This document shows positions 32,879 to 41,570 of a DNA stretch of 64,000 bases, in pieces. Positions within the stretch are counted from its first letter, which is position 1; each line of letters opens with the position of its first letter. Both the position numbers and the translations under genes were made by a program. The stretch is from positions 72,146 to 136,145 of the forward strand of contig DHVP01000048.1 in assembly GCA_002412715.1 (NCBI GenBank). The letters run 5' to 3'. The notes beneath the pieces were generated by a model, which ran no database searches, was not told the DNA's origin, and saw only the letters and a list, made by a program, of their open reading frames with translations. The DNA comes from Deltaproteobacteria bacterium UBA5205 (GTDB lineage Bacteria > Desulfobacterota > Syntrophorhabdia > Syntrophorhabdales > Syntrophorhabdaceae).

Positions 32879-34913
32879 TCTCTATCCTGTCGTAATGGGA
32901 AAAATACATCGTAAAAGAAGCCCGTCCCTGGGAAAGAGACCGGATGTCGGTTGAATACCCGAACATGTTCGTAAGAGGGGCATTAGCTTCAACAATGGTA
33001 TATTTGTCTTTCGTCGTAATGTTGGCGATGTGGCATTTACGGGAATTGAGATCGGCGATGATATCGCCGAGGAACTCGTTGGGTACCGTGACCGTCAGCG
33101 ACATGACCGGCACGAGCAATACCGGCCCCGCCTGCTGACAGGCGTCCCGCAACGCGTCATACGCTGCCATTTTCAATGTAAGTCTGGCAAACTCGGGGTT
33201 ATTGAAAGTTGCATTGTTGATTTCAACCCGAACGTCCGTCAGCGGGTACCCTTTGAGGACACCGATATTGGACGCCTCTTCGATACCTTCCTCTATGGCG
33301 TTTACAAGGGGATAGACGGGATTGTCCTCGGTTATCCGGGAGATGATGAGATTGCCCTCCCCCCGTACGTTCGGCGCAACGGCAATGGAAACCCAACCCT
33401 TGCACAGCGTATTGTTTATGACCTTCTCAAAGGTGTGCTCGCGGGATACCGCCCCTTCGATGCTCTCTTTATATACCACCTGCGGCTTGCCGACGGTGAG
33501 GTCGATGCCGAACTCCTCCCTGATCCGATGCATGATGACGTCAAGGTGAAGTTCGCCCATCCCCGAAACGATTGTCTGGTATGCGTCTTCATCGGTCTTG
33601 AGAACAAATGTGGGATCTTCCTGAGCTATTCTCTGGAGTGCAAGCATGAGCTTGTCCTGATCCACGTTCCGGGCCGCCTCAACCGCGATGGAGATGACCG
33701 GCTGATAGACCTCGATCGGCTCCAGAAGAATGGGTTTGGCCTGGGTCAGGGTATGTCCCGTCGAGGTCTCCTTGAGACCGATGATGCCGACGATAGCCCC
33801 CGCCCTTGCCTCTTCCACGCGGTCTTTATGATTGGCATGCATCTTATAGATGCGTGATATTTTTTCCTTCTTCCCCAGGTTGACATTGTAGACGTCTCCC
33901 CCCACTTTTATCGATCCCGAGTAGATCCTGATATAGGTGAGCTTCCTTCCTTCCTCCATGACTATCTTGAATGCCAGTGCGGCCAGATCCTCGTCGTCGC
34001 TCGCCTGGCGTTCCTCCAGTTCTTTCGTCTGCGGGTTCTCACCCGTTACGGGAGGAACATCGAGAGGCGACGGCAGATAACGCACTATGGCATCAAGAAG
34101 CGGCTGGATCCCCTTGTTTCTCAGGGCCGCACCGCACAGCACAGGAACACACCTCAGGGCGATGGTGCCTTTGCGAAGCGCACCGTAGATCCGGGAAGGC
34201 TCTATGTCTTTACCTTCCAGGTAGAGTTCCATCAGTTCATCATCATAAAGGGACAACCTGTCGAAGAGCTTCTCACGGTAGGAAGCCGCCTGTTCCTTGT
34301 ATTCCTGCGGTATGGAGATCGTCCGGTACGTGGCCCCGAGGTCTTCTTCATCCCAGGCTATGGCTTGCATCGTGATAAGGTCTACGACACCGTAAAAACC
34401 ATCCTCCCTTCCCAGGGGGATCTGGAGCGGTATGGGATCTGCCCCGAACTTTTCCACAATCAGGTCGATGACGCGAAAAAAGTCGGACCCGATGCGGTCG
34501 AGCTTATTGATAAAGGCGATGCGGGGAACGTGATATTTGTCTGCCTGATGCCAGACCGTTTCGGTCTGGGGCTCCACGCCGCCCACTCCGCAGAAAATGG
34601 CCACCATGCCGTCGAGGACCCTCAGCGACCGTTCCACCTCTATGGTAAAGTCGACATGTCCCGGGGTGTCGATAAGCTGGACCTCGTGATCGTCCCAGTA
34701 AAGCGTCGTCACGGCGGATGTGATGGTTATGCCGCGCTCCTGTTCCTGAGGCAGATAGTCCATGACGGCCGTACCCTCATGGACCTCTCCGATCTTGTGG
34801 GTCCGGCCGGTGTAGTAAAGGATGCGCTCCGTCACCGTCGTCTTTCCGGCGTCGATGTGAGCGGCAATCCCTATGTTCCTTATCCTGGAAAGCCGCGTAT
34901 GTTGCTTTTTCAT
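32871..34913 (-). CDS. fusA: Elongation factor G, second-type paralogue
   Basis: The 680-residue GTPase moves the ribosome or helps recycle it. Motifs: G1 AHIDAGKTT, G2 region around RGITITSA, G3 DTPGH, G4 NKLD; then domains II-V, with the domain IV region GYPLTDVRVEINNATF. The sequence DYLPQEQERGITITSAVTTLYWDD and the gene setting (with birA and coaX, not with rpsL-rpsG-tuf) suggest the EF-G2 paralogue rather than the main factor. The start at 34913 (MKKQH) is preferred because an upstream ATG at 34946 lies inside the predicted promoter. Confidence 0.9.
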   Translation of the reverse strand: MKKQHTRLSRIRNIGIAAHIDAGKTTVTERILYYTGRTHKIGEVHEGTAVMDYLPQEQERGITITSAVTTLYWDDHEVQLIDTPGHVDFTIEVERSLRVLDGMVAIFCGVGGVEPQTETVWHQADKYHVPRIAFINKLDRIGSDFFRVIDLIVEKFGADPIPLQIPLGREDGFYGVVDLITMQAIAWDEEDLGATYRTISIPQEYKEQAASYREKLFDRLSLYDDELMELYLEGKDIEPSRIYGALRKGTIALRCVPVLCGAALRNKGIQPLLDAIVRYLPSPLDVPPVTGENPQTKELEERQASDDEDLAALAFKIVMEEGRKLTYIRIYSGSIKVGGDVYNVNLGKKEKISRIYKMHANHKDRVEEARAGAIVGIIGLKETSTGHTLTQAKPILLEPIEVYQPVISIAVEAARNVDQDKLMLALQRIAQEDPTFVLKTDEDAYQTIVSGMGELHLDVIMHRIREEFGIDLTVGKPQVVYKESIEGAVSREHTFEKVINNTLCKGWVSIAVAPNVRGEGNLIISRITEDNPVYPLVNAIEEGIEEASNIGVLKGYPLTDVRVEINNATFNNPEFARLTLKMAAYDALRDACQQAGPVLLVPVMSLTVTVPNEFLGDIIADLNSRKCHIANITTKDKYTIVEANAPLTNMFGYSTDIRSLSQGRASFTMYFSHYDRIENG

Positions 34914-34923
34914 TTTCGCATAA

Positions 34924-34953
34924 GATATAGACCTAAGACGATGCAAAAGTCAA
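34924..34953 (-). promoter_or_regulatory. Promoter of the fusA2-birA-coaX operon
   Basis: On the minus strand, TTGACT (34948-34953) and TATATC (34924-34929) are 18 bp apart. The -10 ends 10 nt before the ATG at 34913, so the transcript would have almost no leader. Confidence 0.6.
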
Positions 34954-35070
34954 CAAAGAAGGCTGAAAGCAAAGGGCTTTTGGCCACTTGAAAACCGGCA
35001 CCGGAAAGTGCTTTACTGTTAGCGGGCGTCAACGGCGCCGAAGATCTCTTAAAGAAAAAGGACAAAGACA

Positions 35071-35859
35071 ATGGGTACACCGCACATGCTTTACTCCAGG
35101 CAGGAGAATATAGCCGTACTCACCATCAACAGGCCGGATGCCCGCAACGCATTCAGTCCGGAAATGATCGGGCTGTGGCGCGATTACCTCAAGGAGGCAA
35201 GGGACGACGATGCCGTAAACGTCATCGTCGTCACCGGCACCGGAGATACCTTCTGCTCGGGAGGCGACATCCGCGACATGGCAGAGGGAAAGCTCAGGTC
35301 ATGGGACATGAAACGGTTTCTCTGGGAAGGGGTCCATCGTATCATCCTCACCCTGGAGGACATCGATAAACCCGTGATAGCGGCAATAAACGGAGCGGCC
35401 ATGGGGGCCGGCATGGACATGGCCATCATGTGCGACATCAGGGTCTCGTCCGACAGGGCGAAGCTGGGTGAATCCTATATCCAGATGGGGCTCGTCCCCG
35501 GTGACGGAGGGGCGTGGTTCCTGCCAAGGCTTGTCGGTGTCTCGAAGGCACTGGAACTTTTCCTGACGGCCGACGTACTTGACGCACGGGAGGCGCTATC
35601 ACTGGGCATCGTCAACAGGGTGGTGCCTCATGAGAACCTGATGGAAGAAACCATGAAACTCGCCTCCAGGATCGCCCAAAAACCCCCGCTGGCGGTAAAA
35701 ATGATGAAACGGGCCGTCTACCAAGGGACAACAAGCGCGCTGAGGTCCCATCTCGATTATATCTCGTCGCAATTGTCCCTTCTTTCCGAGACCCATGACC
35801 ATGCCGAAGCGGCACGGGCATTCCTGGAAAAAAGAAAACCTGTTTTTACCGGCTCTTGA
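35071..35859 (+). CDS. Enoyl-CoA hydratase/isomerase (crotonase) family protein
   Basis: The 262-residue protein has the crotonase fold with both oxyanion-hole segments: FCSGGDIRDM (about residue 70) and NGAAMGAGMDMAIMCDIRV (about 115). The segment LGESYIQMGLVPGDGGAWFLPRLVG replaces the usual PE-x4-G-x-IPGAGGTQRL, so the first hydratase glutamate is a tyrosine and an aspartate appears in P-G-D-G-G. The enzyme may therefore be an isomerase, hydrolase or dehalogenase-like member rather than a classical hydratase. Probable role in CoA-thioester degradation. It is a single gene with its own start context (AAAAAGGA), and the substrate cannot be read from sequence. Confidence 0.88.
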   Translation: MGTPHMLYSRQENIAVLTINRPDARNAFSPEMIGLWRDYLKEARDDDAVNVIVVTGTGDTFCSGGDIRDMAEGKLRSWDMKRFLWEGVHRIILTLEDIDKPVIAAINGAAMGAGMDMAIMCDIRVSSDRAKLGESYIQMGLVPGDGGAWFLPRLVGVSKALELFLTADVLDAREALSLGIVNRVVPHENLMEETMKLASRIAQKPPLAVKMMKRAVYQGTTSALRSHLDYISSQLSLLSETHDHAEAARAFLEKRKPVFTGS

Positions 35860-35951
35860 GGAATTATGTCCGCGAAGAAAATAAAATTGCCGTGGATAAC
35901 CCCGTAAATAACGGATGGTTGCCGTCCAGGAGAGTGTTCACTGAAATTTTT

Positions 35952-35981
35952 TTGTTTACTCCTGCAAGCCTTTTGTATTAT
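35952..35981 (+). promoter_or_regulatory. Promoter of the Cache-symporter cluster
   Basis: TTGTTT (35952-35957) and TATTAT (35976-35981) are 18 bp apart, about 85 nt upstream of the Cache protein start, leaving a leader that contains a hairpin at 36008-36047. Confidence 0.55.
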
Positions 35982-36007
35982 GTATTGCTTGGGCTAGGGC
36001 GCTTGTT

Positions 36008-36047
36008 GTGTCAAATGGGGAACTACGTGCCTTCGGGCATATGACAC
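36008..36047 (+). promoter_or_regulatory. Structured 5' leader with a UUCG tetraloop
   Basis: The outer arms GTGTCA (36008-36013) and TGACAC (36042-36047) enclose TGCC-TTCG-GGCA (36028-36039), a stem closed by the very stable UUCG loop. It lies between the predicted promoter and the ribosome-binding site AGGGGG of the Cache gene. It may stabilise the mRNA or serve as a control element; no known riboswitch class is recognised. Confidence 0.4.
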
Positions 36048-36065
36048 TACAGCAGGGGGTTCACT

Positions 36066-36959
36066 ATGGGTAAGCTCAGCTCAACATTCACACTCGCAGT
36101 AATCGTCGCTTCACTATTGTTTCCACTTTCCATTCTCTCCCAGTCAACGGACATTAAGTACCCCGAAACGAAACAGGTTCTCGGCATCGTTGAGGACGCC
36201 GCGCAGGCGGTCGCTCAAAAAGGAGAGGCGGCCTTTGCGGAGTTCCGGAAGAAAGGCAGCAAATGGCTCCATGACGATACCTACGTATTTGTCATAGATA
36301 CGAAGGGCAACGTCATCCTGAATCCCACCCGGCCCGAACTGGAGGGGAAAAACCAGATAAACCTTAAGGACGCCGTGGGAAAACCTTTCATCGCATGGTT
36401 CATCAGGGAGGTAACGGACTATCCTTTTAAGACACAGGGATGGTCCCACTATGTCTGGTTCAAACCGGGACAGGAGATCGCTTCGTGGAAGACATCTTTC
36501 GTCAAATACGTCAAGGCACCCTCAGGGAAGGGCTACATCGTGGGCAGCGGACTGTACGAGATGAGGCCCGAGAAGGCCTTCGTCGTCGACATCATCGATG
36601 AGGCGGCGGAGCTGGTAAGAAAAGATGGGCGCAAAGCCTTCCCTGCCCTGCGAGACAAGACGGGCGAGTTCAACTACCTCACGACATACGTCTTCGTCAT
36701 CGATCACAAAGGGGTCGACGTCGTCAATCCCGCCTTTCCACAACATGAAGGAAAGAACGTGCTCGCCTTGCAGGACAGCAGGGGGAAGTTTTTCATTAAG
36801 GACATGATCACCATGCTGGCCGCAAAAGACAGCGGGTGGATCATCTACTCATGGCCAAAACCACGAACCACCAAACCTTCCGACAAGGAAACCTACGTGA
36901 AGAAAGTAAAGTACGGGGCTGACGTTTTTTACGTGGGCTCGGGCATATACCTCGAATAA
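36066..36959 (+). CDS. Exported protein with two tandem Cache-type sensor domains
   Basis: The 297-residue protein has a signal peptide or N-terminal anchor (FTLAVIVASLLFPLSIL) followed by two copies of a single-Cache module, about residues 33-165 and 170-297. In each the order is an A-x-A or EAA helix, then DDTYVFVIDTKGNVILNPTRP (copy 1) or LTTYVFVIDHKGVDVVNPAF (copy 2), then a G-W-S-H-Y-V-W or SGWIIYSW strand, and an end of the form VGSGLYE or VGSGIYLE. Such modules bind small organic acids outside the cell. There is no kinase or chemotaxis output domain, so it acts as a binding or accessory protein, most plausibly for the symporter encoded downstream. Confidence 0.85.
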   Translation: MGKLSSTFTLAVIVASLLFPLSILSQSTDIKYPETKQVLGIVEDAAQAVAQKGEAAFAEFRKKGSKWLHDDTYVFVIDTKGNVILNPTRPELEGKNQINLKDAVGKPFIAWFIREVTDYPFKTQGWSHYVWFKPGQEIASWKTSFVKYVKAPSGKGYIVGSGLYEMRPEKAFVVDIIDEAAELVRKDGRKAFPALRDKTGEFNYLTTYVFVIDHKGVDVVNPAFPQHEGKNVLALQDSRGKFFIKDMITMLAAKDSGWIIYSWPKPRTTKPSDKETYVKKVKYGADVFYVGSGIYLE

Positions 36960-37151
36960 TCCCGGTATACAGCCCTAAGGGCACTTTCGCGTAAACGCGT
37001 TTCCTTTCGATGTCTATCGGTGCGCCCGAGCATCGGCCGTTTATCAAGAAAGACCGCCCGAACTGGCTGTCCACCGCTTAAGGGAATGCAAGTGCAGCGG
37101 GTATACACCCTACGCGACAGTGGGAAAACAAACCAAAAAGGGGGTAGTACA

Positions 37152-37271
37152 ATGAATCCAGTTCAACCTGATCCTATGTTTCCGTGGTACGTCTGGTGGT
37201 CAATGATCATCGGCCTCTTTCTCATGACCTTTATCGGGACGTACATAGTCACCAGGAGGTGGGACAAATGA
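37152..37271 (+). CDS. 39-residue single-helix membrane peptide, probable symporter subunit
   Basis: The ATG at 37152 follows GGGGG at good spacing. The peptide has a proline-rich N terminus (MNPVQPDPMFPWYVWW) and one membrane helix (SMIIGLFLMTFIGTYIV), ending in a basic RRWDK. The gene overlaps the symporter start by 4 nt (ATGA), which implies that they are made in equal amounts. Small subunits of this kind are known for some sodium/solute symporters (for example the DUF4212 or YhdT-type partners), but this sequence is shorter than those and I cannot assign it to one of them. Confidence 0.75.
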   Translation: MNPVQPDPMFPWYVWWSMIIGLFLMTFIGTYIVTRRWDK

Positions 37272-38821
37272 ATCTACAATTTCTGCCCATTCCTGAAATC
37301 AGCACCACAATGGCGGTCAGTTCGTCCATAGGCATCGCGGTCCTGCTCGGCATCTCCATTCTGCTGGGACTGCTCGGAAAAAAACAATGGAAATCCTTCG
37401 ACGAGTACCTCGTCGGTAAACGCGACATGGGGCCCGTAGTCACCGGCTGTGCCCTCTCGGCGTCATACCTTTCAGGCTGGGCCTTTTGCGGCAGCACGGG
37501 CATCGTATATTCTGTCGGATTTTCCGGCATGTGGTTCGCCGGTATGTGGAGTCTCATCGGCGTCATACCATGCCTCTGGGTTGCCTCCGCCAAAACCAGG
37601 GAATTCGCGGTGAAGCTTGGCGCCGCGACGGTACCGGAACTCATGGGACGCCGTTATGAATCCAAAGGCCTCCAGACCCTGGTCAGCATAAGTATGCTTT
37701 TTTTCCTTTTCATCTATTCAGTGGGACAGCTGAAGGCCGCGGGCGGCGTCTGGTATGCCGTCACCGGTTTTCCTCCCGCGTTGTGTCTCTTCCTCGGCGT
37801 CTTCATCGCCTGGATCTACATGGTCCTTGGCGGCTACGTCGGTACTAACTGGTCCATGGCCTTCCAGGGCGGCTTTCTCGGCATAATCGGCATGGCGGTC
37901 GGCATCATCGCCCTCGTGAAATCCGGCGGTTTCACGGAGATATCGACTCAAATCCTCGCACAGGATCCCAGGCTGCTGCAGCTGGTACGCCCCGACCTTC
38001 CATCAACGGGACCGACGGAATTCTTCTCGAGCTGGATCGGACTTCTCTCGATTCCCCTCATCTTCTTCACCATGGCCATCGGGTTTCCCCATAACCTGGG
38101 AAGGTTTCTCGGGATGAAAAAGATGAACAAGAAGGAATTCTGGATCCTGGTCATCATTGTCTGGGCCATCACAGGCATACCGGTAATGCTGGCAGCTTCG
38201 ACGAACGGCCTTATCGCCAGGATGCTTTTCGGACCTGAACTCTTCAAGATAGAACCCTGGAAGGCCGACCTTGCCGCGCCTCTGCTCACTTATGCCATCG
38301 GCGGCATTCCACTTCAGACCCTCTATGTCATGGGCCTCTTCGCGGCGACTCTTTCAACGCTTGCAGGTATGGTCATGATCATGAGCGCCAACGTGACCCG
38401 CGATATCATCACCCTGTGGCGGCCTAGCGTGAAAGACAAGACACTCATCAGGCTGTCCTATTTCCTCATCGCCCTTTTCCTCTTTCTGCCCTTTTACTGG
38501 ACGTGGAAAAGACCGCCCGAGCTCCTTTCCGTGTTCATGGGCCTTGCCGCCATGGGCCTCGGCGCAATATTTTTCTTTGTGACGGCGATGTCGTATTACT
38601 GGAAGGGCGCATCCAAGTGGGGCGCCATCGCCACGGTTATCTACGGAACAATCGCCAGCCTCGTCGGCGGCTATCTCGTCTTCAGCAAGAAGGTGATCGG
38701 CATGGGTACCATGGAGTGGATCCTCCTGATAGGATGTTTTGTCCTTTACGTCGGGGTAAGCCTCATAACAAAGAAACCTTCAAAGGAACTGCTGGACCAG
38801 TTGTTTGCGAAGAATAGTTAG
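37268..38821 (+). CDS. Sodium:solute symporter (SSS) family transporter
   Basis: The 517-residue membrane protein has about 13 helices in the SSS pattern: DEYLVGKRDMGPVVTGCALSASYLSGWAFCGSTG for the first repeat, AATVPELMGRRYESKGLQTL, then TMAIGFPHNLGRFLGMKKMNKKEFW, and LFAATLSTLAGMVMIMSANVTRDI near the sodium site of helix 8. It probably takes up an organic acid using sodium. The start at 37268 follows AGGAGG; an earlier in-frame start lies within the small subunit gene. With the Cache protein and the 39-residue peptide it forms a three-gene uptake cluster. It ends at a palindromic repeat with a T-tract. Confidence 0.9.
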   Translation: MNLQFLPIPEISTTMAVSSSIGIAVLLGISILLGLLGKKQWKSFDEYLVGKRDMGPVVTGCALSASYLSGWAFCGSTGIVYSVGFSGMWFAGMWSLIGVIPCLWVASAKTREFAVKLGAATVPELMGRRYESKGLQTLVSISMLFFLFIYSVGQLKAAGGVWYAVTGFPPALCLFLGVFIAWIYMVLGGYVGTNWSMAFQGGFLGIIGMAVGIIALVKSGGFTEISTQILAQDPRLLQLVRPDLPSTGPTEFFSSWIGLLSIPLIFFTMAIGFPHNLGRFLGMKKMNKKEFWILVIIVWAITGIPVMLAASTNGLIARMLFGPELFKIEPWKADLAAPLLTYAIGGIPLQTLYVMGLFAATLSTLAGMVMIMSANVTRDIITLWRPSVKDKTLIRLSYFLIALFLFLPFYWTWKRPPELLSVFMGLAAMGLGAIFFFVTAMSYYWKGASKWGAIATVIYGTIASLVGGYLVFSKKVIGMGTMEWILLIGCFVLYVGVSLITKKPSKELLDQLFAKNS

Positions 38822-38865
38822 GCAGGATCTAAAAAAACTTTCGCGGCGGTTCTGACGCTTTTTAC

Positions 38866-38899
38866 AGGTCCTATAGGTCATATACGACTTATAGGACCT
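38866..38899. repeat. ATAGGTCC-family intergenic palindrome, copy 3
   Basis: AGGTCCTATAGGTC and GAC-TTATAGGACCT pair around ATATAC, followed by ATTTTCCCGTTTTT. It separates the symporter gene from the convergent MetE-like gene and has the form of a bidirectional terminator. Confidence 0.8.
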
Positions 38900-38912
38900 A
38901 TTTTCCCGTTTT

Positions 38913-39902
38913 TCATTCCCCGTAAGAGAGCTGCTTCAAAAGTTCCATGGCGTGACGGGCCTCAGCGACGGTGAGGCTGCCCAGGCCGCAGCTTGTCGTG
39001 AAGAGGATGCTGTCCGTATCGGGAGCGGTGAGTGCCGCGATCTTTTCGATGAAGGATGCGGCGCGGTCGCGCACGGAATCGGGCGTTTCCTTCATGACTT
39101 CCGAGGATGACGGTACGACACCGGGGGCGATCCACCCTCCCCTGCCGAGGAACTCCTTCAGGTCTTCATTAAAATAGAAGACGGTGTCAAGATAACTGAA
39201 GGCGTCGTAATTGACAATATCCACGTCGGACTGAAACGGGACGGACCAATCCGTATTTCCGCATACATGGATGCCCCGGCGCGCCGGCAGGCCGTCCAGG
39301 ACTTCATTGAGCGAGGAGATGACCTCTTCCCTGGGAATGGATATATAGGCCGATCCGAAGGAGACCATGTAGGGCTCGTCAAAGAAGATAATGATATCCA
39401 CGCCCGGATACGCCGCCTGGATGGTCTTTATCATCCATTTTGCCTTCATGTGGAGGGCCTTCTTGATGATATCGTAGAAGGCAAAATTATAGATGATGGG
39501 CTTGTCATTCTCGTCTTTCAGGCCAAGTCCCATGCTGAAGGGCCCGGTGACCTGGCACTTGATGAACTGGATATCGTCCTCTATTTCCCTGAGCCGCTCG
39601 AGGAACCGGTAGAAACCGGGCACATATCTCTGTGACATGGCAAACGCACCGGTGTTGTCGGCCGCTACGTTCTCGTAGAATTGCTCTATCCCGTCGGTGC
39701 GTCCCGTATCGATAAAAATGGTATTCTTCCCTTCGTCGCTGACGATGCAGGGCACCCCTTCCAGGAAAGGGTTATACATGTTTTCCAGCAGTGAACGTTT
39801 CGGCAGCTGCGGCCAGAAAGGTATTCCCCTGGACGTGGAAAAAATAAGGTCGATGGTTTCATCGACGTCTGTGAAAGGAAAACTGCCAATACCGGTTATC
39901 AT
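38913..39902 (-). CDS. Core-MetE-like zinc methyltransferase (UROD/MetE superfamily)
   Basis: The 329-residue protein corresponds to the C-terminal catalytic barrel of MetE only. It begins MITGIGSFPFTD, has IQFIKCQVTGPFSMG, FFDEPYMVS, the probable zinc ligands H and C in HVCGNTDW, and a third in TTSCGLGSL near the C terminus. Core-MetE proteins of anaerobes lack the folate-binding N-terminal half; some take the methyl group from a corrinoid protein, others have different methyl donors. No corrinoid protein is encoded nearby. It lies alone on the minus strand between two palindromic repeats. Confidence 0.8.
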   Translation of the reverse strand: MITGIGSFPFTDVDETIDLIFSTSRGIPFWPQLPKRSLLENMYNPFLEGVPCIVSDEGKNTIFIDTGRTDGIEQFYENVAADNTGAFAMSQRYVPGFYRFLERLREIEDDIQFIKCQVTGPFSMGLGLKDENDKPIIYNFAFYDIIKKALHMKAKWMIKTIQAAYPGVDIIIFFDEPYMVSFGSAYISIPREEVISSLNEVLDGLPARRGIHVCGNTDWSVPFQSDVDIVNYDAFSYLDTVFYFNEDLKEFLGRGGWIAPGVVPSSSEVMKETPDSVRDRAASFIEKIAALTAPDTDSILFTTSCGLGSLTVAEARHAMELLKQLSYGE

Positions 39903-39984
39903 TTCACCCTCGTAAAATGGACTTTAGCGGCAATATTTAAGGAAATTTCTAACACAGGTGAGCCGGTGAAGTAAAGATAAAGAC

Positions 39985-40161
39985 GGGTTATGGGTAATAG
40001 GTTATGGGTTATGGGAAAGGCCTCAATGAATCTGAACGAAAGAGGAGTGAAACCGGAACGACGGAACATGCTCATACAGCAGGCGCTGACCGCCCAGGAA
40101 CCGGCTTGACCTTTGCAACGTCATGATTTTCCCATGACCCATAACCTCTTACCCATCACCC
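39985..40161. repeat. TAGGTAATGGG-family inverted repeat, copy 3, with a 110-base insert
   Basis: The left arm (39985-40018) and right arm (40128-40161) match along about 34 bases; both read GGGTxATGGGTAAxAGGTTA and onward when written in the same sense. The other copies have short centres, but here about 110 bases separate the arms. The insert contains a small frame (40026-40109, 27 residues, reading MNLNERGVKPERRNML at its start) preceded only by a weak ribosome site. The whole 326-base gap between the divergent MetE-like and NupC-like genes is otherwise empty. Confidence 0.7.
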
Positions 40162-40228
40162 GCAGTATTGCCAATCTTCACCATACCTGTTATCTTAATC
40201 CCAGTAAATTTATCCCCGGGATGATCAC

Positions 40229-41530
40229 GTGACAATCTACAATGCTGTGTCGGCTGCGGGTCTGCTCTGCTTCCTCGGATTTCTGCTCCTTTTTTCGCGG
40301 CATCGGCGGCGGGTGAGTCTCCGGGTCGTAGCCTGGGGCGTTGCGCTTCAGATCCTTTTCGCCCTTTTTGTCTTTCTTGTTCCCTTCGGATCACGTATCT
40401 TTCTTGTCCTCAATGACATCACCATGCAGGTCATCGAGAGCGCCTTCGAAGGGATTCGTTTTCTCTTCGGCCCCCTTGCGCTTTCTCCCGGAAAAGCCGG
40501 GTCACCGGGGTTTATACTGGCCTTTCAGGCTTTGCCCTCAATCATTTTCTTCGCGGCTCTCATGGAACTCCTCTATTATGCCGGGATAATGGAGCGTCTC
40601 ATCGGGCTTTTCGCCAGGGTGTTCGTGAAGGTCATGGGCATCAGCGGCGCCGAGTCCCTGTGTGCCTCCGCTCAGATCTTTCTCGGGATCGAATCCAACC
40701 TTACGGTAAGGCCCTATCTCAAGGAAATGACCACATCGGAACTCATGGTAGTTCTCACGACGGGCATGGCCACCATAGCGTCGAGCGTACTCGGATTCTA
40801 TGTCATTATTCTCGGGGGGGTCTTCCCGAACGTGGCGGGTCACCTCATCTCCGCTTCAATCCTGCTCGCCCCGGCCGCCATTGTGGCGGCCAAGGTGCTC
40901 TTCCCCGAGACGGATTCCCCGAAGACGCTGGGGAAGGTCGTCGCGGTGGAATACCAGAAAGCGGGGAATCCCATTGAAGCCATCATCAACGGTGCCATGA
41001 CGGGCGTCAGGATGCTCGTGGGAATCGCCGCCCTGCTCATCGCTTTCATAGGCCTTGTGGCCCTTTTCGACAGCGGCCTTCTCTATCTTGGAAAGCTTAT
41101 AGGACAGGTCACCGCTGCGAACGTCGATCTGTCCCTTAACCATTTGCTGGGTTATGTTTTCTATCCCTTCACCGTTGCCATGGGGGTTCCCCTAGAAGAC
41201 GCGCCCCAGATCGCCCGCATACTGGGCGAGCGCATTGTCATGACGGAAGTCAAATCCTACCAGGATCTCAGCGCCCTCGTACAGGCCGGAAAGATCCTTC
41301 ACCCGCGAAGCGTTTTCATCGCCACGTATGCCCTGTGCGGATTCGCACATATCCCGTCCCTTGCTATTTTTGTGGGTGGAACGTCAAGTCTGGTACCCGA
41401 GCGCACGAAAGACATAGCTCTTATCGGACTATGGGCGCTCCTTGCCGCGAATGTTGCCTGCTTCATGACGGGGGCGGTGGCGGGAATATTCTACGCCGGA
41501 AGCGGGGGAATGCTCTTTAAGAATTTCTAG
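40229..41530 (+). CDS. Concentrative nucleoside transporter (NupC/CNT family)
   Basis: The 433-residue membrane protein has the CNT signatures FAFQALPSIIFFAALMELLYYAGIMERLI, the MGISGAESLCASAQIFLGIESNL stretch (family pattern G-x-E-S-x3-A-x2-F-x-G-x-E/S), FTVAMGVPLEDAPQIARILGERI and ALCGFAHIPSLAIFVGG. It imports nucleosides with sodium or protons. The start is the GTG at 40229; there is no good ribosome-binding site, so it may be weakly expressed or start slightly downstream. It ends at a palindromic repeat shared with the convergent MFS gene. Confidence 0.92.
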   Translation: MTIYNAVSAAGLLCFLGFLLLFSRHRRRVSLRVVAWGVALQILFALFVFLVPFGSRIFLVLNDITMQVIESAFEGIRFLFGPLALSPGKAGSPGFILAFQALPSIIFFAALMELLYYAGIMERLIGLFARVFVKVMGISGAESLCASAQIFLGIESNLTVRPYLKEMTTSELMVVLTTGMATIASSVLGFYVIILGGVFPNVAGHLISASILLAPAAIVAAKVLFPETDSPKTLGKVVAVEYQKAGNPIEAIINGAMTGVRMLVGIAALLIAFIGLVALFDSGLLYLGKLIGQVTAANVDLSLNHLLGYVFYPFTVAMGVPLEDAPQIARILGERIVMTEVKSYQDLSALVQAGKILHPRSVFIATYALCGFAHIPSLAIFVGGTSSLVPERTKDIALIGLWALLAANVACFMTGAVAGIFYAGSGGMLFKNF

Positions 41531-41570
41531 CGGGTCTATACGTCATAAGACCTATGGTTCTTGACCTATA
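41531..41570. repeat. ATAGGTCC-family intergenic palindrome, copy 4 (diverged)
   Basis: GGTCTATACGTCATAAGACC followed by TATGGTTCTTGACCTATA is a less perfect copy between the convergent NupC-like and MFS genes. Its right edge overlaps the MFS stop codon (41566-41568). Confidence 0.55.

Noticed and set aside
35020..35036. Sigma-54 promoter before the crotonase gene (CCGGCACCGGAAAGTGC)
   Set aside because: The GG and GC dinucleotides are 11 bp apart instead of 10.
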